Assembly (NCBI GenBank): GCA_052168355.1 | Contig: JBQLZQ010000022.1 | Span: forward strand, 1-64,000 | Reading direction: 5' to 3' | DNA from: JBQLZQ01 sp052168355 | GTDB lineage: Bacteria > Pseudomonadota > Alphaproteobacteria > DSM-16000 > Inquilinaceae | DNA length: 64,000 bases | In this document: piece after piece, positions 16,838-26,312 of the stretch | How the letters are laid out: each line of letters begins with the position of its first letter | How positions within the stretch are numbered: the first letter of the stretch is position 1 | Notes under the pieces: generated by a model | Database searches by the model: none | Told to the model about the DNA's origin: nothing | What the model saw: the letters and a program-made list of their open reading frames with translations, nothing else | Made by a program: the position numbers and the translations under genes

Positions 16838-19734
16838 GACCGCTTCTCCCGCCGCGCGGCCCGGAACCCCGCCCCGTACCGCAACGCCGTCATGGCCTTG
16901 CGGGCCACGGTGCCGGCGGCGGCAAAGCGCGGTTCGGTCCTGGCCTCGCCGTCGTCGGCCCGCTCCACCCGGACGCGCAGGTCGTACCAGGCCGCCTGGC
17001 CGGTTACCGGATCGGCGTTGGCGTGGCGGTGGCCGTCGATGTCCGGCAGCAGCTCGGAGATCGCATGGTTGAGCAGGAATCCCTTCGTGCCTTCCGGCGC
17101 CGACGGGTCCAGCCCCCACGCCCCCGGCCGTTTGCCGATGGCGTTCCACGTCCACACCGTGTCGGGCTGACACCCGTCCATCACCGCGAGCTGACCCTTG
17201 ACCCGGCCGCTGGGGCTGGAGACCCACACCCAGTCGCCGTCGGCCAGCCCCAGCCGCGCCGCCGTCGCCCGATGCATATACAGCCGGTTGCGGGTTAGGA
17301 TCTGGCGCAGCCAGGCGTTCTGCGATCCCCACGAATGGTACATGGGCATCGGCCGCTGGGTGACCGCGTGCAAGGGGTAGGCGGCCGTGTCGAGCGCCGC
17401 CTCCTCCAGCGGCGCGTACCAGATGGGCAACGGGTCGAAGTAGGTCTCGATGCGGTCGCGGTGGAGGGCCGGCGGCTGGACGGCCCCGTGCCCCCGCGCC
17501 GCCAGCCGGAAGCGCTGCAGGGTTTCGCAGTACAGGCGCGGGACGATGGGCTCCGCGGCATCGATCAGGCCCAGCCGCGTCGCCTCCTCCAGATAGGCGC
17601 GGTTGGCGAACTTGAAGTACCGCGCCTCCGGCGGGACCTCGTGCTTCCAGAACCCGCCATTGGCGATATAGCGGGCGAGCTGGTCGGGGTTGGGCGCGCC
17701 GCGCCCCTCCTGCGCCCCGTCCGCGCCGCGCCACCCGGCCAGAGGGCCGATGCCGGGCTTGCGCTCGTGATGGACCATGTAGTCGGGGTAGCCGCCCGGG
17801 TAGCGGGGCGCGCCGGCCTCGTCGGCGAAGGCCGGCAGTCCCAGCCGCGCGCCGATGTCGATCAGCACGTCCTGGAAGGGCCGCACGTCGCGGTCGGGCG
17901 CCAGCACCGGTTGGCGGATCGAATCGGCCGGACCGTGGGCGCTGCCGATCGGCCGGTCGAGCAGCGAGATACAGTCCCACCGCTCCAGATAGGTGGTGTC
18001 GGGCAGCACCAGGTCGGCGAAGGCCACGGTCTCGGAATCGTAGGCGTCGGAATAGATGATCTTGGGAATGCGGTAGTCGCCGGTGGCCGGGTCCTTGTCG
18101 GTCAGCATCCGCATGGTCTCTTCCGTGTTCATGGAAGAATTCCAGGCCATGTTGGCCATGTACAGGAACAGCACATCGATGGGATAGGGATCGCCCGCCC
18201 AGGCGTTGGCGATGACCATCTGCATCATGCCGTGGGCGGCCAGCGGCGCCTCCCACGAAAAGGCCTTGTCGATGCGCAGCGGCGTGCCCTCGCCGTCGAC
18301 CAGCAAATCTTCCGGTCCTTGCGGAAAGCCCAGCGGCAGGCCCGGCATGGGCTGGTTCGGCTGGACCTCGCCGACCCGGCCCGTGGGGCGCGGGCCAGGG
18401 GTGCAGGATTTGGGAAACGGTGCCTTGTACCGCCAGCCGCCGGGGGTATCGACGCTGCCGATCAGAAGCTGCAGCAGATGCAGCGCCCGACAGGTGTGAA
18501 AACCGTTGGAATGGGCCGAGATGCCGCGCATGGCGTGCATGGAGACGGGCCGGCCGACCATGCGGTCGTGATGCTTCCCGGCGGCGTCGGTCCAGGGCCG
18601 GTCGAGGATCACCGGCCGGTCAAACGCCGCCTCGGCCAGCTCCCTGGCGATGCGCCGGATGGTGTCGGCCGGGATGCCGCACCGGTCGGCGACCGCATCC
18701 GGCCCGTACGACGGGTCGAGATAGCGCCGGGCCAGGAGGCCGAAGCCGGGGTTGGCCAGTCTGCCGTCGGGCAGCGTCGCCGGCTCGATCAGTTCGGGCG
18801 ACGCCTCGGGACCGCTCGGCACGACGGCGCCGCGCGCCCGGTCCCAGACCAGCGCCCGCCCATCGGCGTCGCGGGCATACAGCCCGTCATCGGCGGCGCC
18901 GGGGTCGTCGATCACCAGCCACCCGGCGTCGGTGTACCGGGCCAGGTAGTCCAGATCGACGCGGCCGACCCGCAGCAATTCGTGAATGAGGGCCAAGACG
19001 AACAGCCCGTCGGTGCCCGGCCGGATGCCCAGCCATTCATCGGCGATAGCCGAATAGCCGGTGCGCACCGGGTTGATGGAGACGATCTTCGCCCCCCGCC
19101 CCTTCATCTTGGACAGGCCGATCTTGATCGGGTTGCTGTCATGGTCTTCGGCGACCCCGAACAGCAGCAGATACCGGCTTTTCTCCCAGTCGGGCTCCCC
19201 GAACTCCCAAAAGCTGCCGCCCAGTGTGTACAGCCCGGCCGTCGCCATGTTGACCGAGCAGAACCCGCCATGGGCGGCATAGTTGGGGGTGCCGAAGGAC
19301 GCGGCCCACAGCCCGGTCATGGACTGGGACTGGTCCCGGCCGGTGAAGAAGGCCAGCCGGCTGGGGTCGCGGGCCCGCACCGGCGCCAGCCAGGATACGG
19401 CCGTGGCCAGCGCCTCGTCCCATTCGATCTCCCTGAACTCGCCGGCGCCGCGTTCGCCGGTGCGCAACAGCGGCTTGGTCAGCTTGGCCGGCGAATTCTG
19501 CTGCATGATCCCGGCGGCACCCTTGCCGCACAGCACGCCCCGATTGACGGGATGATCGCGGTTGCCCTCGATGTAACGGACCTGCCCGTCCTTCAGATGA
19601 ACCTTGATGCCGCAGCGGCAGGCGCACATGTAGCAGGTCGTGCAGGTGACGCTGTCGGAGACGGCGGGCGACGTGTCCACCGAGTGCCGAGCGTCGACAT
19701 ATCCGTCCCAGCGATCCTTCAGGCTTTTGGCCAA
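16834..19734 (-). CDS. soeA: Sulfite dehydrogenase molybdopterin subunit SoeA
   Basis: Molybdopterin oxidoreductase of 966 residues, predicted to oxidise sulfite to sulfate in the cytoplasm as part of SoeABC. An N-terminal [4Fe-4S] motif with exact family spacing is at Cys34, Cys37, Cys41 and Cys69 (C-x2-C-x3-C-x27-C). Cys160 in GGFCSVNM is the candidate molybdenum ligand. The absence of a Tat signal separates it from periplasmic DMSO, thiosulfate or polysulfide reductases. Start: a TTG at 19734 with GGAG 8 bases upstream gives the expected length; upstream in-frame sequence contains no conserved residues. If Soe is wrong, a related cytoplasm-facing DMSO-reductase-family enzyme is the alternative. 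Confidence 0.8.
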   Translation of the reverse strand: MAKSLKDRWDGYVDARHSVDTSPAVSDSVTCTTCYMCACRCGIKVHLKDGQVRYIEGNRDHPVNRGVLCGKGAAGIMQQNSPAKLTKPLLRTGERGAGEFREIEWDEALATAVSWLAPVRARDPSRLAFFTGRDQSQSMTGLWAASFGTPNYAAHGGFCSVNMATAGLYTLGGSFWEFGEPDWEKSRYLLLFGVAEDHDSNPIKIGLSKMKGRGAKIVSINPVRTGYSAIADEWLGIRPGTDGLFVLALIHELLRVGRVDLDYLARYTDAGWLVIDDPGAADDGLYARDADGRALVWDRARGAVVPSGPEASPELIEPATLPDGRLANPGFGLLARRYLDPSYGPDAVADRCGIPADTIRRIARELAEAAFDRPVILDRPWTDAAGKHHDRMVGRPVSMHAMRGISAHSNGFHTCRALHLLQLLIGSVDTPGGWRYKAPFPKSCTPGPRPTGRVGEVQPNQPMPGLPLGFPQGPEDLLVDGEGTPLRIDKAFSWEAPLAAHGMMQMVIANAWAGDPYPIDVLFLYMANMAWNSSMNTEETMRMLTDKDPATGDYRIPKIIYSDAYDSETVAFADLVLPDTTYLERWDCISLLDRPIGSAHGPADSIRQPVLAPDRDVRPFQDVLIDIGARLGLPAFADEAGAPRYPGGYPDYMVHHERKPGIGPLAGWRGADGAQEGRGAPNPDQLARYIANGGFWKHEVPPEARYFKFANRAYLEEATRLGLIDAAEPIVPRLYCETLQRFRLAARGHGAVQPPALHRDRIETYFDPLPIWYAPLEEAALDTAAYPLHAVTQRPMPMYHSWGSQNAWLRQILTRNRLYMHRATAARLGLADGDWVWVSSPSGRVKGQLAVMDGCQPDTVWTWNAIGKRPGAWGLDPSAPEGTKGFLLNHAISELLPDIDGHRHANADPVTGQAAWYDLRVRVERADDGEARTEPRFAAAGTVARKAMTALRYGAGFRAARREKRS

Positions 19735-19931
19735 TCTCCAGTCTCCATGCGTGTTGTGCCGCCGGACAGGGCCGGACCGCCGGCCACTATCGGGACGTTG
19801 CCCCATCCATGCAAGTCGGGCGGGTGTCTCATTCGACGTCTTATACAAGACCCTGTCGCCAAAGGGAGGGGCGGCGGAGGTCGGCGAATTGGGTCGAACC
19901 GGCTTGCGCGGCGGTCTAGACTTGTGCCTCT

Positions 19932-19952
19932 TTCGACCGCCGAGAGGTCGAA
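19932..19952 (+). promoter_or_regulatory. Inverted repeat in the uxuA leader
   Basis: TTCGACC (19932-19938) and GGTCGAA (19946-19952) form a perfect 7-base inverted repeat with a 7-base spacer, ending 25 bases before the uxuA GTG. It could be an operator of a GntR-type uronate regulator or a leader hairpin. No regulator gene is in the window. Confidence 0.35.
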
Positions 19953-19976
19953 GACACAATAATGGGAGGCTTTCGC

Positions 19977-21200
19977 GTGCGACAGACCTGGCGCTGGTTC
20001 GGACCCATCGATGCGGTCACCCTGGCCGATGCCCGGCAGGCCGGGGTCGAGGGAATCGTCACCGCGCTCCACCAGTTTCCGGCAGGCGCGGTCTGGCCGC
20101 CGGACGAGATCAAGCGGCGCCAGGAAGAGGTCCGCGGACTGCCGGGCGGCGCTCCCAGCGGCCTGGAGTGGGAGGTGGTGGAAAGCCTGCCCGTCAGCGA
20201 GGCGATCAAGACCCAAACCGGTGACTGGCGCCAGCACATCGACGCCTATCGGGCCAGCCTGGAAGCCCTGGCCGAGGCCGGGATCCACACCGTCTGCTAC
20301 AATTTCATGCCGGTCCTGGACTGGACCCGCACCGATCTGGCGCATCGGGTGGCCCATGGCGGCACGGCCATGCGGTTCGACATCGCCGCCTTCGCGGCCT
20401 TCGATATCCATATCCTGGAGCGCCCCGGCGCCGCCGAAGACTTTCCCGAACCGGTGCGGGACGAAGCGGCCCGCCGCTTTTCCGCCATGGACGGACCGGC
20501 CCAGGAGAGGTTGGCCAAGAACATCACGGCCGGGCTGCCGGGCAGTGTCGAATCCTGGTCGCTGGCGACCTTGCGCCAGGGGCTGGACGACTACGCGGAC
20601 ATCAATGCCGACCGGCTGCGCCGGAACTTCGTCGACTTCCTCTCGGAGGTGACGCCGACGGCGGAGCGGGTGGGGGTCCGGCTGTGCTGCCATCCCGACG
20701 ACCCGCCCTTCCCCCTCCTCGGCCTGCCGCGGATCATGAGCACCGAGGCCGACTACCGGCACATTCTGGACGCCGTCGACAGCCCGGCCAACGGGGTGAC
20801 CCTGTGCTCCGGATCCCTGGGCGCGCGCGCCGACAACGATTTACCGGGCATGGCCGAACGGCTGGGCCCGCGCATCCATTTCGTCCATCTGCGCAACGTG
20901 CGGCGGGAGTCGACGGGCGACTCGGTGGCCGGATCCTTTTTCGAGGATGAGCATCTGGACGGTGAAACCGACATGGTCGCCCTGATCGCCGCCCTGCTGG
21001 GCGAGGAGGCCCGGCGGCGGGCCGAGGGCCGCGTCGACGCCGTCATCCCCATGCGCCCGGACCACGGCCAGGATATCCTGGACGATCTGAAGCGAAAGGC
21101 CCAGCCCGGCTACCCCGCCATCGGCCGCCTCAAGGGCCTGGCCGAACTGCGCGGCGTCATGCGGACGCTCGAGCATGGCCGGTACGGGTTGGCGGGGTAG
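19977..21200 (+). CDS. uxuA: Mannonate dehydratase
   Basis: UxuA of 407 residues, converting D-mannonate to 2-dehydro-3-deoxygluconate in hexuronate degradation. Recognisable blocks are TWRWFGPIDAVTLADARQAGVEGIV at the N terminus, CYNFMPVLDWTRTDL, RLCCHPDDPPFPLLGLPRI and the metal-binding VHLRNVRRE followed by DAVIPMRPDHGQDI. The start is a GTG at 19977 with GGGAGG 7 bases upstream; an ATG 15 bases earlier overlaps that ribosome site. It is divergent from soeA and ends 7 bases before a convergent gene. No other uronate gene lies nearby, so the rest of the pathway must be elsewhere. Confidence 0.92.
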   Translation: MRQTWRWFGPIDAVTLADARQAGVEGIVTALHQFPAGAVWPPDEIKRRQEEVRGLPGGAPSGLEWEVVESLPVSEAIKTQTGDWRQHIDAYRASLEALAEAGIHTVCYNFMPVLDWTRTDLAHRVAHGGTAMRFDIAAFAAFDIHILERPGAAEDFPEPVRDEAARRFSAMDGPAQERLAKNITAGLPGSVESWSLATLRQGLDDYADINADRLRRNFVDFLSEVTPTAERVGVRLCCHPDDPPFPLLGLPRIMSTEADYRHILDAVDSPANGVTLCSGSLGARADNDLPGMAERLGPRIHFVHLRNVRRESTGDSVAGSFFEDEHLDGETDMVALIAALLGEEARRRAEGRVDAVIPMRPDHGQDILDDLKRKAQPGYPAIGRLKGLAELRGVMRTLEHGRYGLAG

Positions 21201-21207
21201 GCGTCCG

Positions 21208-22893
21208 TCAGGGATCGAGCGGCTCGAGCCACCCGCGATAGTGGGCGATCAACTCGCCGTTGCGGAAACGCACGGCCACGTCGAACCGGAAACGTCCTGC
21301 CTCGTCCTCGAATTCGCGCGTGATGCTTTGGGGCACGACCATGGCGGGCAGCGGAATCCCCCAGAGAAACCCCCGGCGCACGGGATAGTGCAGGGCCCCG
21401 TCGGCGACGGCGAGATCGATCAGGAAGCCGAACGGCCCGAACCGCTCGACCAGGGTGCCCGCGACCGACGTCAACACGGAATAAAACCTCTTGGACCCGA
21501 AGTCCCGCGTCCAGACCTCCCGATCTTCGCGCGCTTCGATGGTGACGCGGGCCGGAACGGATTGATCCGACGTGGGAAAGCCCGCCAGACGGGCGGCCAT
21601 CCGTCCGCGCCAGGTGGTGGCCCCGGTGATGTCGGCGCGCCCTTCGAAAACGGTCCGGCCCCATCCGTCGTGGAGTTGTCGCACGGCGCGCGGCAGATCG
21701 TCGAACGATCGGCCGAGCACCGTCCGAAAAAGCGGGACGATCGGTCGGGTGCGCCGTTCGGCCTTGATCCTGAAACGCCCCATGCCCTCCTCGAGGCGAT
21801 CGAGACCGATCTCGCCCAGACACGGACGGGCACCCGGCGCGATCTGCCCGGCCGCAAGCATCCGAAGGATCAGGGCGACCGGCTGCACGGGGATCTTGGG
21901 TCCGTGCCCGTCCGTGGCGATCAGATCCCAGGATCGGTCCTCCCAGGCGCCGTCGGCCGTGCGACCGACAACGCGAACCCGCATGCCGCCGCGATCCGTC
22001 CCGAACCGGTGAAGCAGGGCCACAATGAGGAGCGCCGGGCGGGCGAAGACTGACAGCGATGGAAGAAGACCGGCCCGCACCAGAGCGCCGCCCACGCCAA
22101 CCGCCCGGTGCAGGAGGGGCAGTTCCAGCCCGGCGCGCGACAGCACGGTGCGCGCGCTGTAACGCGTCGGGAACAGGACAAGATCCGGCGTATCGACCAG
22201 CGCGGCAAGCCGCTTCCCGACCGGCGGCATTCCGGTCACCCCCAGGGTGAACGCCTTGGTCTCGCTCCATCCGCGCCCCGAGCCCCAGCGGCCGTTGCGG
22301 TAAACCTGGATGGGTTGCCCCACCTGCCCCAGCACGGCCCGCATGACCGACGGTCCGGGCGATGTGCGGTTGCCCGGCACGATGGCGCTCTCGACCTCAG
22401 CGACCGTCGTCAGCCCTTCGGTCAGCCGGTCCGCCACGGCGGCCACCAGCGCGGGGGTGGTGCTGGCGCCCGACAGGGCCACCACGCCATGACGGCGCGC
22501 GAGAGGGTCGAGGCCCGCGATGCCTTGGACAAAGTCGGGAGCGTCGGCGATGTCCAGGTAATGTGCGCCGGCGGCAACTGCGGCCGCCGCGAAGGCGAAT
22601 GGCGTGGCACCATAGAATTGGAAGGGACCGGTTGCGTCCACCACTGCGAAGGGCCGGATCTCGGCCAAGGCCCGGTCGACCGCGGCCTGGTTCGTTCGGT
22701 CCAGCACCTTTGGCCTGCCGCCATGGGCCTTGCAAAAAACCTCCAACGTGCGCCGGTCGCGCCCAGCGCAGACCACGTCGAAGGCCCCCTCTTCGATAAG
22801 CTGGCGGGCGAGAATGCCTCCGAACAGGCCGGTCGCGCCCAGGACCAGGACCGTTTCTGGAACCGCCGGCGTGTCCTCAGCCATTGCGGTCAT
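21208..22893 (-). CDS. Saccharopine dehydrogenase-like protein fused to DUF4166
   Basis: Two-domain protein of 561 residues. Residues 1-350 form a Rossmann oxidoreductase with the NAD(P) motif LVLGATGLFGG near residue 17, a DATGPFQFYG block and SGASTTPALVAAV, as in saccharopine dehydrogenase-like enzymes. From about residue 380 a DUF4166 domain follows (FRTVLGRSFDDLPRAVRQLHDG, then FGPFGFLIDLAVADGALHY and VVPQSITREFED). The fusion is known in proteobacteria, but its substrate is unknown. The start at 22893 has AGGAG very close; Met at 22884 is an alternative with better spacing. It is monocistronic. Confidence 0.85.
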   Translation of the reverse strand: MTAMAEDTPAVPETVLVLGATGLFGGILARQLIEEGAFDVVCAGRDRRTLEVFCKAHGGRPKVLDRTNQAAVDRALAEIRPFAVVDATGPFQFYGATPFAFAAAAVAAGAHYLDIADAPDFVQGIAGLDPLARRHGVVALSGASTTPALVAAVADRLTEGLTTVAEVESAIVPGNRTSPGPSVMRAVLGQVGQPIQVYRNGRWGSGRGWSETKAFTLGVTGMPPVGKRLAALVDTPDLVLFPTRYSARTVLSRAGLELPLLHRAVGVGGALVRAGLLPSLSVFARPALLIVALLHRFGTDRGGMRVRVVGRTADGAWEDRSWDLIATDGHGPKIPVQPVALILRMLAAGQIAPGARPCLGEIGLDRLEEGMGRFRIKAERRTRPIVPLFRTVLGRSFDDLPRAVRQLHDGWGRTVFEGRADITGATTWRGRMAARLAGFPTSDQSVPARVTIEAREDREVWTRDFGSKRFYSVLTSVAGTLVERFGPFGFLIDLAVADGALHYPVRRGFLWGIPLPAMVVPQSITREFEDEAGRFRFDVAVRFRNGELIAHYRGWLEPLDP

Positions 22894-23137
22894 CGCTCCT
22901 GCGGCCCGTGATGATGGCGGTTGCTCGGGGATAGGTAGGTATGATCGGGAGCTCCCGACCGACAGCGGCACAAGTCACCCTGCGCGAAAACCGACGTATG
23001 CCTGCCCGCACTCTCAAGGGACATGCGCGAGGGACATGCGGTGGATTCACTCAAACGACCGGGCAAACAACCGGGCGTCACCCCGGCGGTCGTTCTCACT
23101 CCGTCGACCGTTCCATTGAAAATCAAGGACTTGCAAA

Positions 23138-23213
23138 TGGCGTCCCCTACGGGATTCGAACCCGTGTTGCCGCCGTGAAAGGGCGGTGTCCTAGGCCTCT
23201 AGACGAAGGGGAC
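23138..23213 (-). tRNA. tRNA-Glu (anticodon TTC)
   Basis: A complete cloverleaf is readable on the minus strand. The acceptor stem GTCCCCT pairs with AGGGGAC, followed by G73 and an encoded CCA (23138-23140). The T arm contains GGTTCGAATCC. The anticodon loop CTTTCAC carries TTC at 23177-23179, read as glutamate. The body without CCA is 73 bases. No integrase or direct repeat at its 3' end suggests use as an integration site. Confidence 0.97.
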
Positions 23214-23409
23214 GAAAGGCCGGTCGCGGCGGCCAAAGAGTTAGACGGCGCGATGCCCGAAATCAAGTGATAAGGCGTTCGCGGGGTCGCGTCATGTCGT
23301 TCGTGGGGTCGAAATCGCGGCAGTTTACGCATTAACCTTATCTTGAGGTTCGGCCCCTAATCTTTCCAATACGTTAGACGATCGATCCCTTCGCTTTGGA
23401 GCCTCCGCG

Positions 23410-23949
23410 ATGTTGGTCCCCCCGACCCCCGGCGAGGCGACTGAACTTGCCGGTTCCTCTGGCGCGCAATCCGGTTGCCGGATCTCCGCCGTACGCATCG
23501 ACGACTACACCGCCTTTATGGGCGCCAAGACGGCGGCGCTGTATCGCTGGTGGACCTTGAACGCCGGGTCGGACGTGCCGCCCCGCGCCCGGTTCGACAT
23601 TCTCGATCATCCGACCTTGGCTCCTTACATCTTCCTGATCGAGGCTCAGGCCAACGGTTCATTCCTGATCAAACTCAATGGTGAGGTCGCGGTCAGCATC
23701 CTGGGCCACAACCCGACGGGATGTGTGGTGACCGCGTCGGATCCCTGGGAGCGGTTCGGACACAAGCTGCACACGCACTATGGTACCGTCGTGAAGCACC
23801 GTGCGCCGCATCTTTGCTCCGGTGACCTCGCCCACGCCGCTCGGGGATTTATCCAGTTCGAAAGCATCGACTGTCCCCTCAAGGCGGAAGGCTCGGGTGC
23901 CATCTCCCACATCATCGGTGTCATTGAGCAGATCCGAGGAGCGCCGTGA
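23410..23949 (+). CDS. PAS_5-family protein, copy 1
   Basis: Single-domain protein of 179 residues resembling the PAS_5 family of Rhodospirillales. Family-type blocks are ALYRWWTLNAG, PPRARFDILDHPTLAPYIFLIE, a strand pair GSFLIKLNGEVAVSILGHNPTG and the C-terminal ECID-like QFESIDCPLKAEG and SHIIGVIEQI. There is no membrane segment or output domain, so it may act as a stand-alone sensor or bind a partner. It overlaps its paralogue downstream by 4 bases (GTGA), so both are made from one message. The ligand is unknown. Confidence 0.82.
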   Translation: MLVPPTPGEATELAGSSGAQSGCRISAVRIDDYTAFMGAKTAALYRWWTLNAGSDVPPRARFDILDHPTLAPYIFLIEAQANGSFLIKLNGEVAVSILGHNPTGCVVTASDPWERFGHKLHTHYGTVVKHRAPHLCSGDLAHAARGFIQFESIDCPLKAEGSGAISHIIGVIEQIRGAP

Positions 23950-24494
23950 CATCCCTTGAGCTTACTCCCCAGTCGGCCGGCGGCTTTGGCGCTCCCCTAA
24001 AGCTATCCGACGTCCACGGCATCGAGGCCTGGTCGATCGATGCCGACACCGTTTTCAGCGGCACGCGTACCGCCGCTTTCTACCAATGGTGGGTCCGGGC
24101 CGCGATCAATGGTCCGCCCCGCCGCAGCGCCTTCGAGCTCGCCGAACACGCGGCTCTGGCTCCGTTCCTGTTCCTCGTCTCGGTGCTGGAAGACGGCAAT
24201 TTCCAACTCCGCCTGCATGGCGACATGGTCATCTACCTGTTCGGACACGACCCGACAGGGACCATCGTTCGCAAGGACGAGGGGCTCGAGACCTTCGGTC
24301 ACGCCTTGAACGAGTACTATACGACGGTGGTGGAAAGCCGAACCCCGCACATGTGCACGGGGGACCTTGGTCATGTCGACCGGGGCTTCGTCCGCTTCGA
24401 AAGCATCGACTGCCCGCTGCGGGCCAACGACAGCGACCGCATCTCCCACATCATCGGCGTCATCGAGCAGATCCGCCGGCCGGATCTCGTCTGA
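23946..24494 (+). CDS. PAS_5-family protein, copy 2
   Basis: Protein of 182 residues, a clear paralogue of the gene it overlaps. The two share the block order AFYQWW / LAEHAALAPFLFLVSVLEDG / FRLHGD-like strand / LFGHDPTGTIV, and nearly identical endings (RFESIDCPLRAND and SHIIGVIEQIRR). The start is a GTG inside the upstream stop (GTGA), a coupling signal. The duplicated pair suggests a heterodimer or two ligand specificities (inference). It converges on recJ with only 18 bases between stops. Confidence 0.82.
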   Translation: MTSLELTPQSAGGFGAPLKLSDVHGIEAWSIDADTVFSGTRTAAFYQWWVRAAINGPPRRSAFELAEHAALAPFLFLVSVLEDGNFQLRLHGDMVIYLFGHDPTGTIVRKDEGLETFGHALNEYYTTVVESRTPHMCTGDLGHVDRGFVRFESIDCPLRANDSDRISHIIGVIEQIRRPDLV

Positions 24495-24512
24495 CCTCCC
24501 GCAAGGCCGATG

Positions 24513-26312
24513 TCAGCCGGCCCAGACCGGCGCGGCGTCTTGAATGTGCATCTGGACCCGCTCCACGCCGTTCCAGACGTCCAGCCTCAAAACACCGGCG
24601 ACCCGCAGCGGTGCGCCGGCCGGGTCCAACAGGGCGCGGCCCAATGCCGTACCGGCGGCGCGAAAGGCAATGGCCCGCAGGCGCCCGCCCTCGGCGCCCG
24701 TTAGAACGCAACTCACATGGCCGCTGCCCACGACCTTGGCGGCGGTCGGACGGGCATCGAGCAACGCGAATAGCGGTTCGGAATTGCCTGATCCGAACGG
24801 ACCAAGCTGCGCCAGAACGCCGGCCAGCGCCGGGGTCGCCCCGCCCACCGCCAGGGCGCCGTCAAGGGTAAGGACCGGCACCGGGGGCGATGCCGCCTGC
24901 CCCACCGCATGGTCATCGAGAAATCGGCGCAAGGGGTCCAGGTTGGCCGCCGCGACCGTGAACCCCGCGGCCATGGCGTGGCCGCCGCCGGCCTCGAGCA
25001 GACCGGCCTGCCAGGCCTCGATGACGGCGGCGCCAAGGTCGATGCCCGGCACCGACCGCCCCGACCCTCGGCCGACGCCATCCTCGAGCGCGACCACGCA
25101 CGCCGGCCGGTTGTAGCGATCCTTCAGGCGGCCGGCGACGATGCCGACCACGCCGGGATGCCAGCCCTCGCCGACGGCCATCAGCACCCGGCCCGGTTCG
25201 GTCCCCGCTGCTTCGATCTGCTCCACGGCCTGACGCTGGACCTCGGCTTCCACCGCCTTGCGTTCGTCGTTGTGGCCATCGAGTATCCGGGCCAGGTCGG
25301 CGGCTTCCGCCGGGTCGTCCGTGCTGAGCAGCCGCGCCCCCAAATCCGAGCGGCCCAGGCGGCCGCCGGCGTTGATCCTGGGGCCCAGCAGGTAGCCGGC
25401 GTGATAGGCGTCGAGAGTGCCCGCGATCTTGGCGGTGTCGCAAAGCGCGGCCACGCCGGTATTGCCGCGCCGCGTCATGATCTTCAGCCCCTGGGTCACC
25501 AGGGCCCGGTTCAGCCCGGTCAAAGGCACGACATCGCAGATCGTGCCCAGCGCCACCAGATCGAGCAGGCCCAGCAGGTCGGGTTCGGACCGGCTGGCGA
25601 AGAAACCGTCGCGGCGCAGCGCCCGGTTGACCGCGACCAGGGTCAGATACACGACGCCGCAAGCGGCAAGCTGGCGAAGAGTGCCGCTTTCGTCCAGCCG
25701 GTTGGGGTTGACCACGGCGGCCGCCGGCGGCAGCCGCACCTCCGCCGTGTGATGGTCGAGCACGATAACGTCCAGGCGCGCCCGCGCCGCCTCCTCCAGC
25801 GGCGCGAAGGCCAGCGTGCCACAATCCACGGTCACGACAAGCGTCGCCCCGGCCTGGTGCAGCCCCAACAGGGCCGGCGCGTTGGGCCCGTACCCTTCGG
25901 TCTGGCGATCGGGAATGTGGAGCAACGGCTGAGCGCCGACCTGCCGGAGATAGCGCAGAAGCAGGGCGGCGGACGTGGCGCCGTCGACATCGTAGTCGCC
26001 GAACACGGCAATCGTTTCACCGCCGGCGATCGCCCGCGCCAGACGGTCGGCGGCGCGATCCATGTCCTTCAGGCTGCTTGGGTCCGGCATCGCCGCCCGC
26101 AGGGTCGGCTGCAAATGGTCGGCGGCCGCGTCCAGGCCCACCCCCCGCGCGGCCAGAATCCGCGCCACGACCTCAGGCAGGTCGTGGCGCTGGGCAAGCG
26201 CGCGGGCCAGGCGTTCGTCGCCGGGCGCCTCGACCCACCGACGGCCGGTGAGGGACGTCTCGACGCCGAGAAAGGCCGTGCCCGCCGGCGCCGCGACCGC
26301 CGGAGAGATCAC
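24513..26312 (-). CDS. recJ: Single-stranded-DNA-specific exonuclease RecJ
   Basis: RecJ of 599 residues, a 5'-3' single-strand exonuclease in recombination and mismatch repair. The DHH phosphoesterase motifs are present: VFGDYDVDGATSAALLL, VVTVDCG, VLDHHTAE and GTICDVVPL. The C-terminal DHHA1 block GGGHAMAAGFTV and an OB-like tail follow. The start is a GTG at 26312 that overlaps the glpX stop (GTGA). It is the last gene of the lipoprotein-aminotransferase-hom-glpX-recJ run, and the hom-glpX-recJ order is widespread in alphaproteobacteria. Confidence 0.95.
   Translation of the reverse strand: MISPAVAAPAGTAFLGVETSLTGRRWVEAPGDERLARALAQRHDLPEVVARILAARGVGLDAAADHLQPTLRAAMPDPSSLKDMDRAADRLARAIAGGETIAVFGDYDVDGATSAALLLRYLRQVGAQPLLHIPDRQTEGYGPNAPALLGLHQAGATLVVTVDCGTLAFAPLEEAARARLDVIVLDHHTAEVRLPPAAAVVNPNRLDESGTLRQLAACGVVYLTLVAVNRALRRDGFFASRSEPDLLGLLDLVALGTICDVVPLTGLNRALVTQGLKIMTRRGNTGVAALCDTAKIAGTLDAYHAGYLLGPRINAGGRLGRSDLGARLLSTDDPAEAADLARILDGHNDERKAVEAEVQRQAVEQIEAAGTEPGRVLMAVGEGWHPGVVGIVAGRLKDRYNRPACVVALEDGVGRGSGRSVPGIDLGAAVIEAWQAGLLEAGGGHAMAAGFTVAAANLDPLRRFLDDHAVGQAASPPVPVLTLDGALAVGGATPALAGVLAQLGPFGSGNSEPLFALLDARPTAAKVVGSGHVSCVLTGAEGGRLRAIAFRAAGTALGRALLDPAGAPLRVAGVLRLDVWNGVERVQMHIQDAAPVWAG

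Noticed and set aside
17335..19962. An 875-codon open frame on the plus strand opposite soeA
   Set aside because: It is a shadow of a GC-rich gene: low-complexity Arg/Gly/Pro/His composition, no family motif, and the minus strand carries complete Fe-S and molybdopterin motifs.
23138..23213. tRNA-Glu as an integration site of a genomic island
   Set aside because: No integrase, no duplicated 3' tRNA end and normal composition on both sides.
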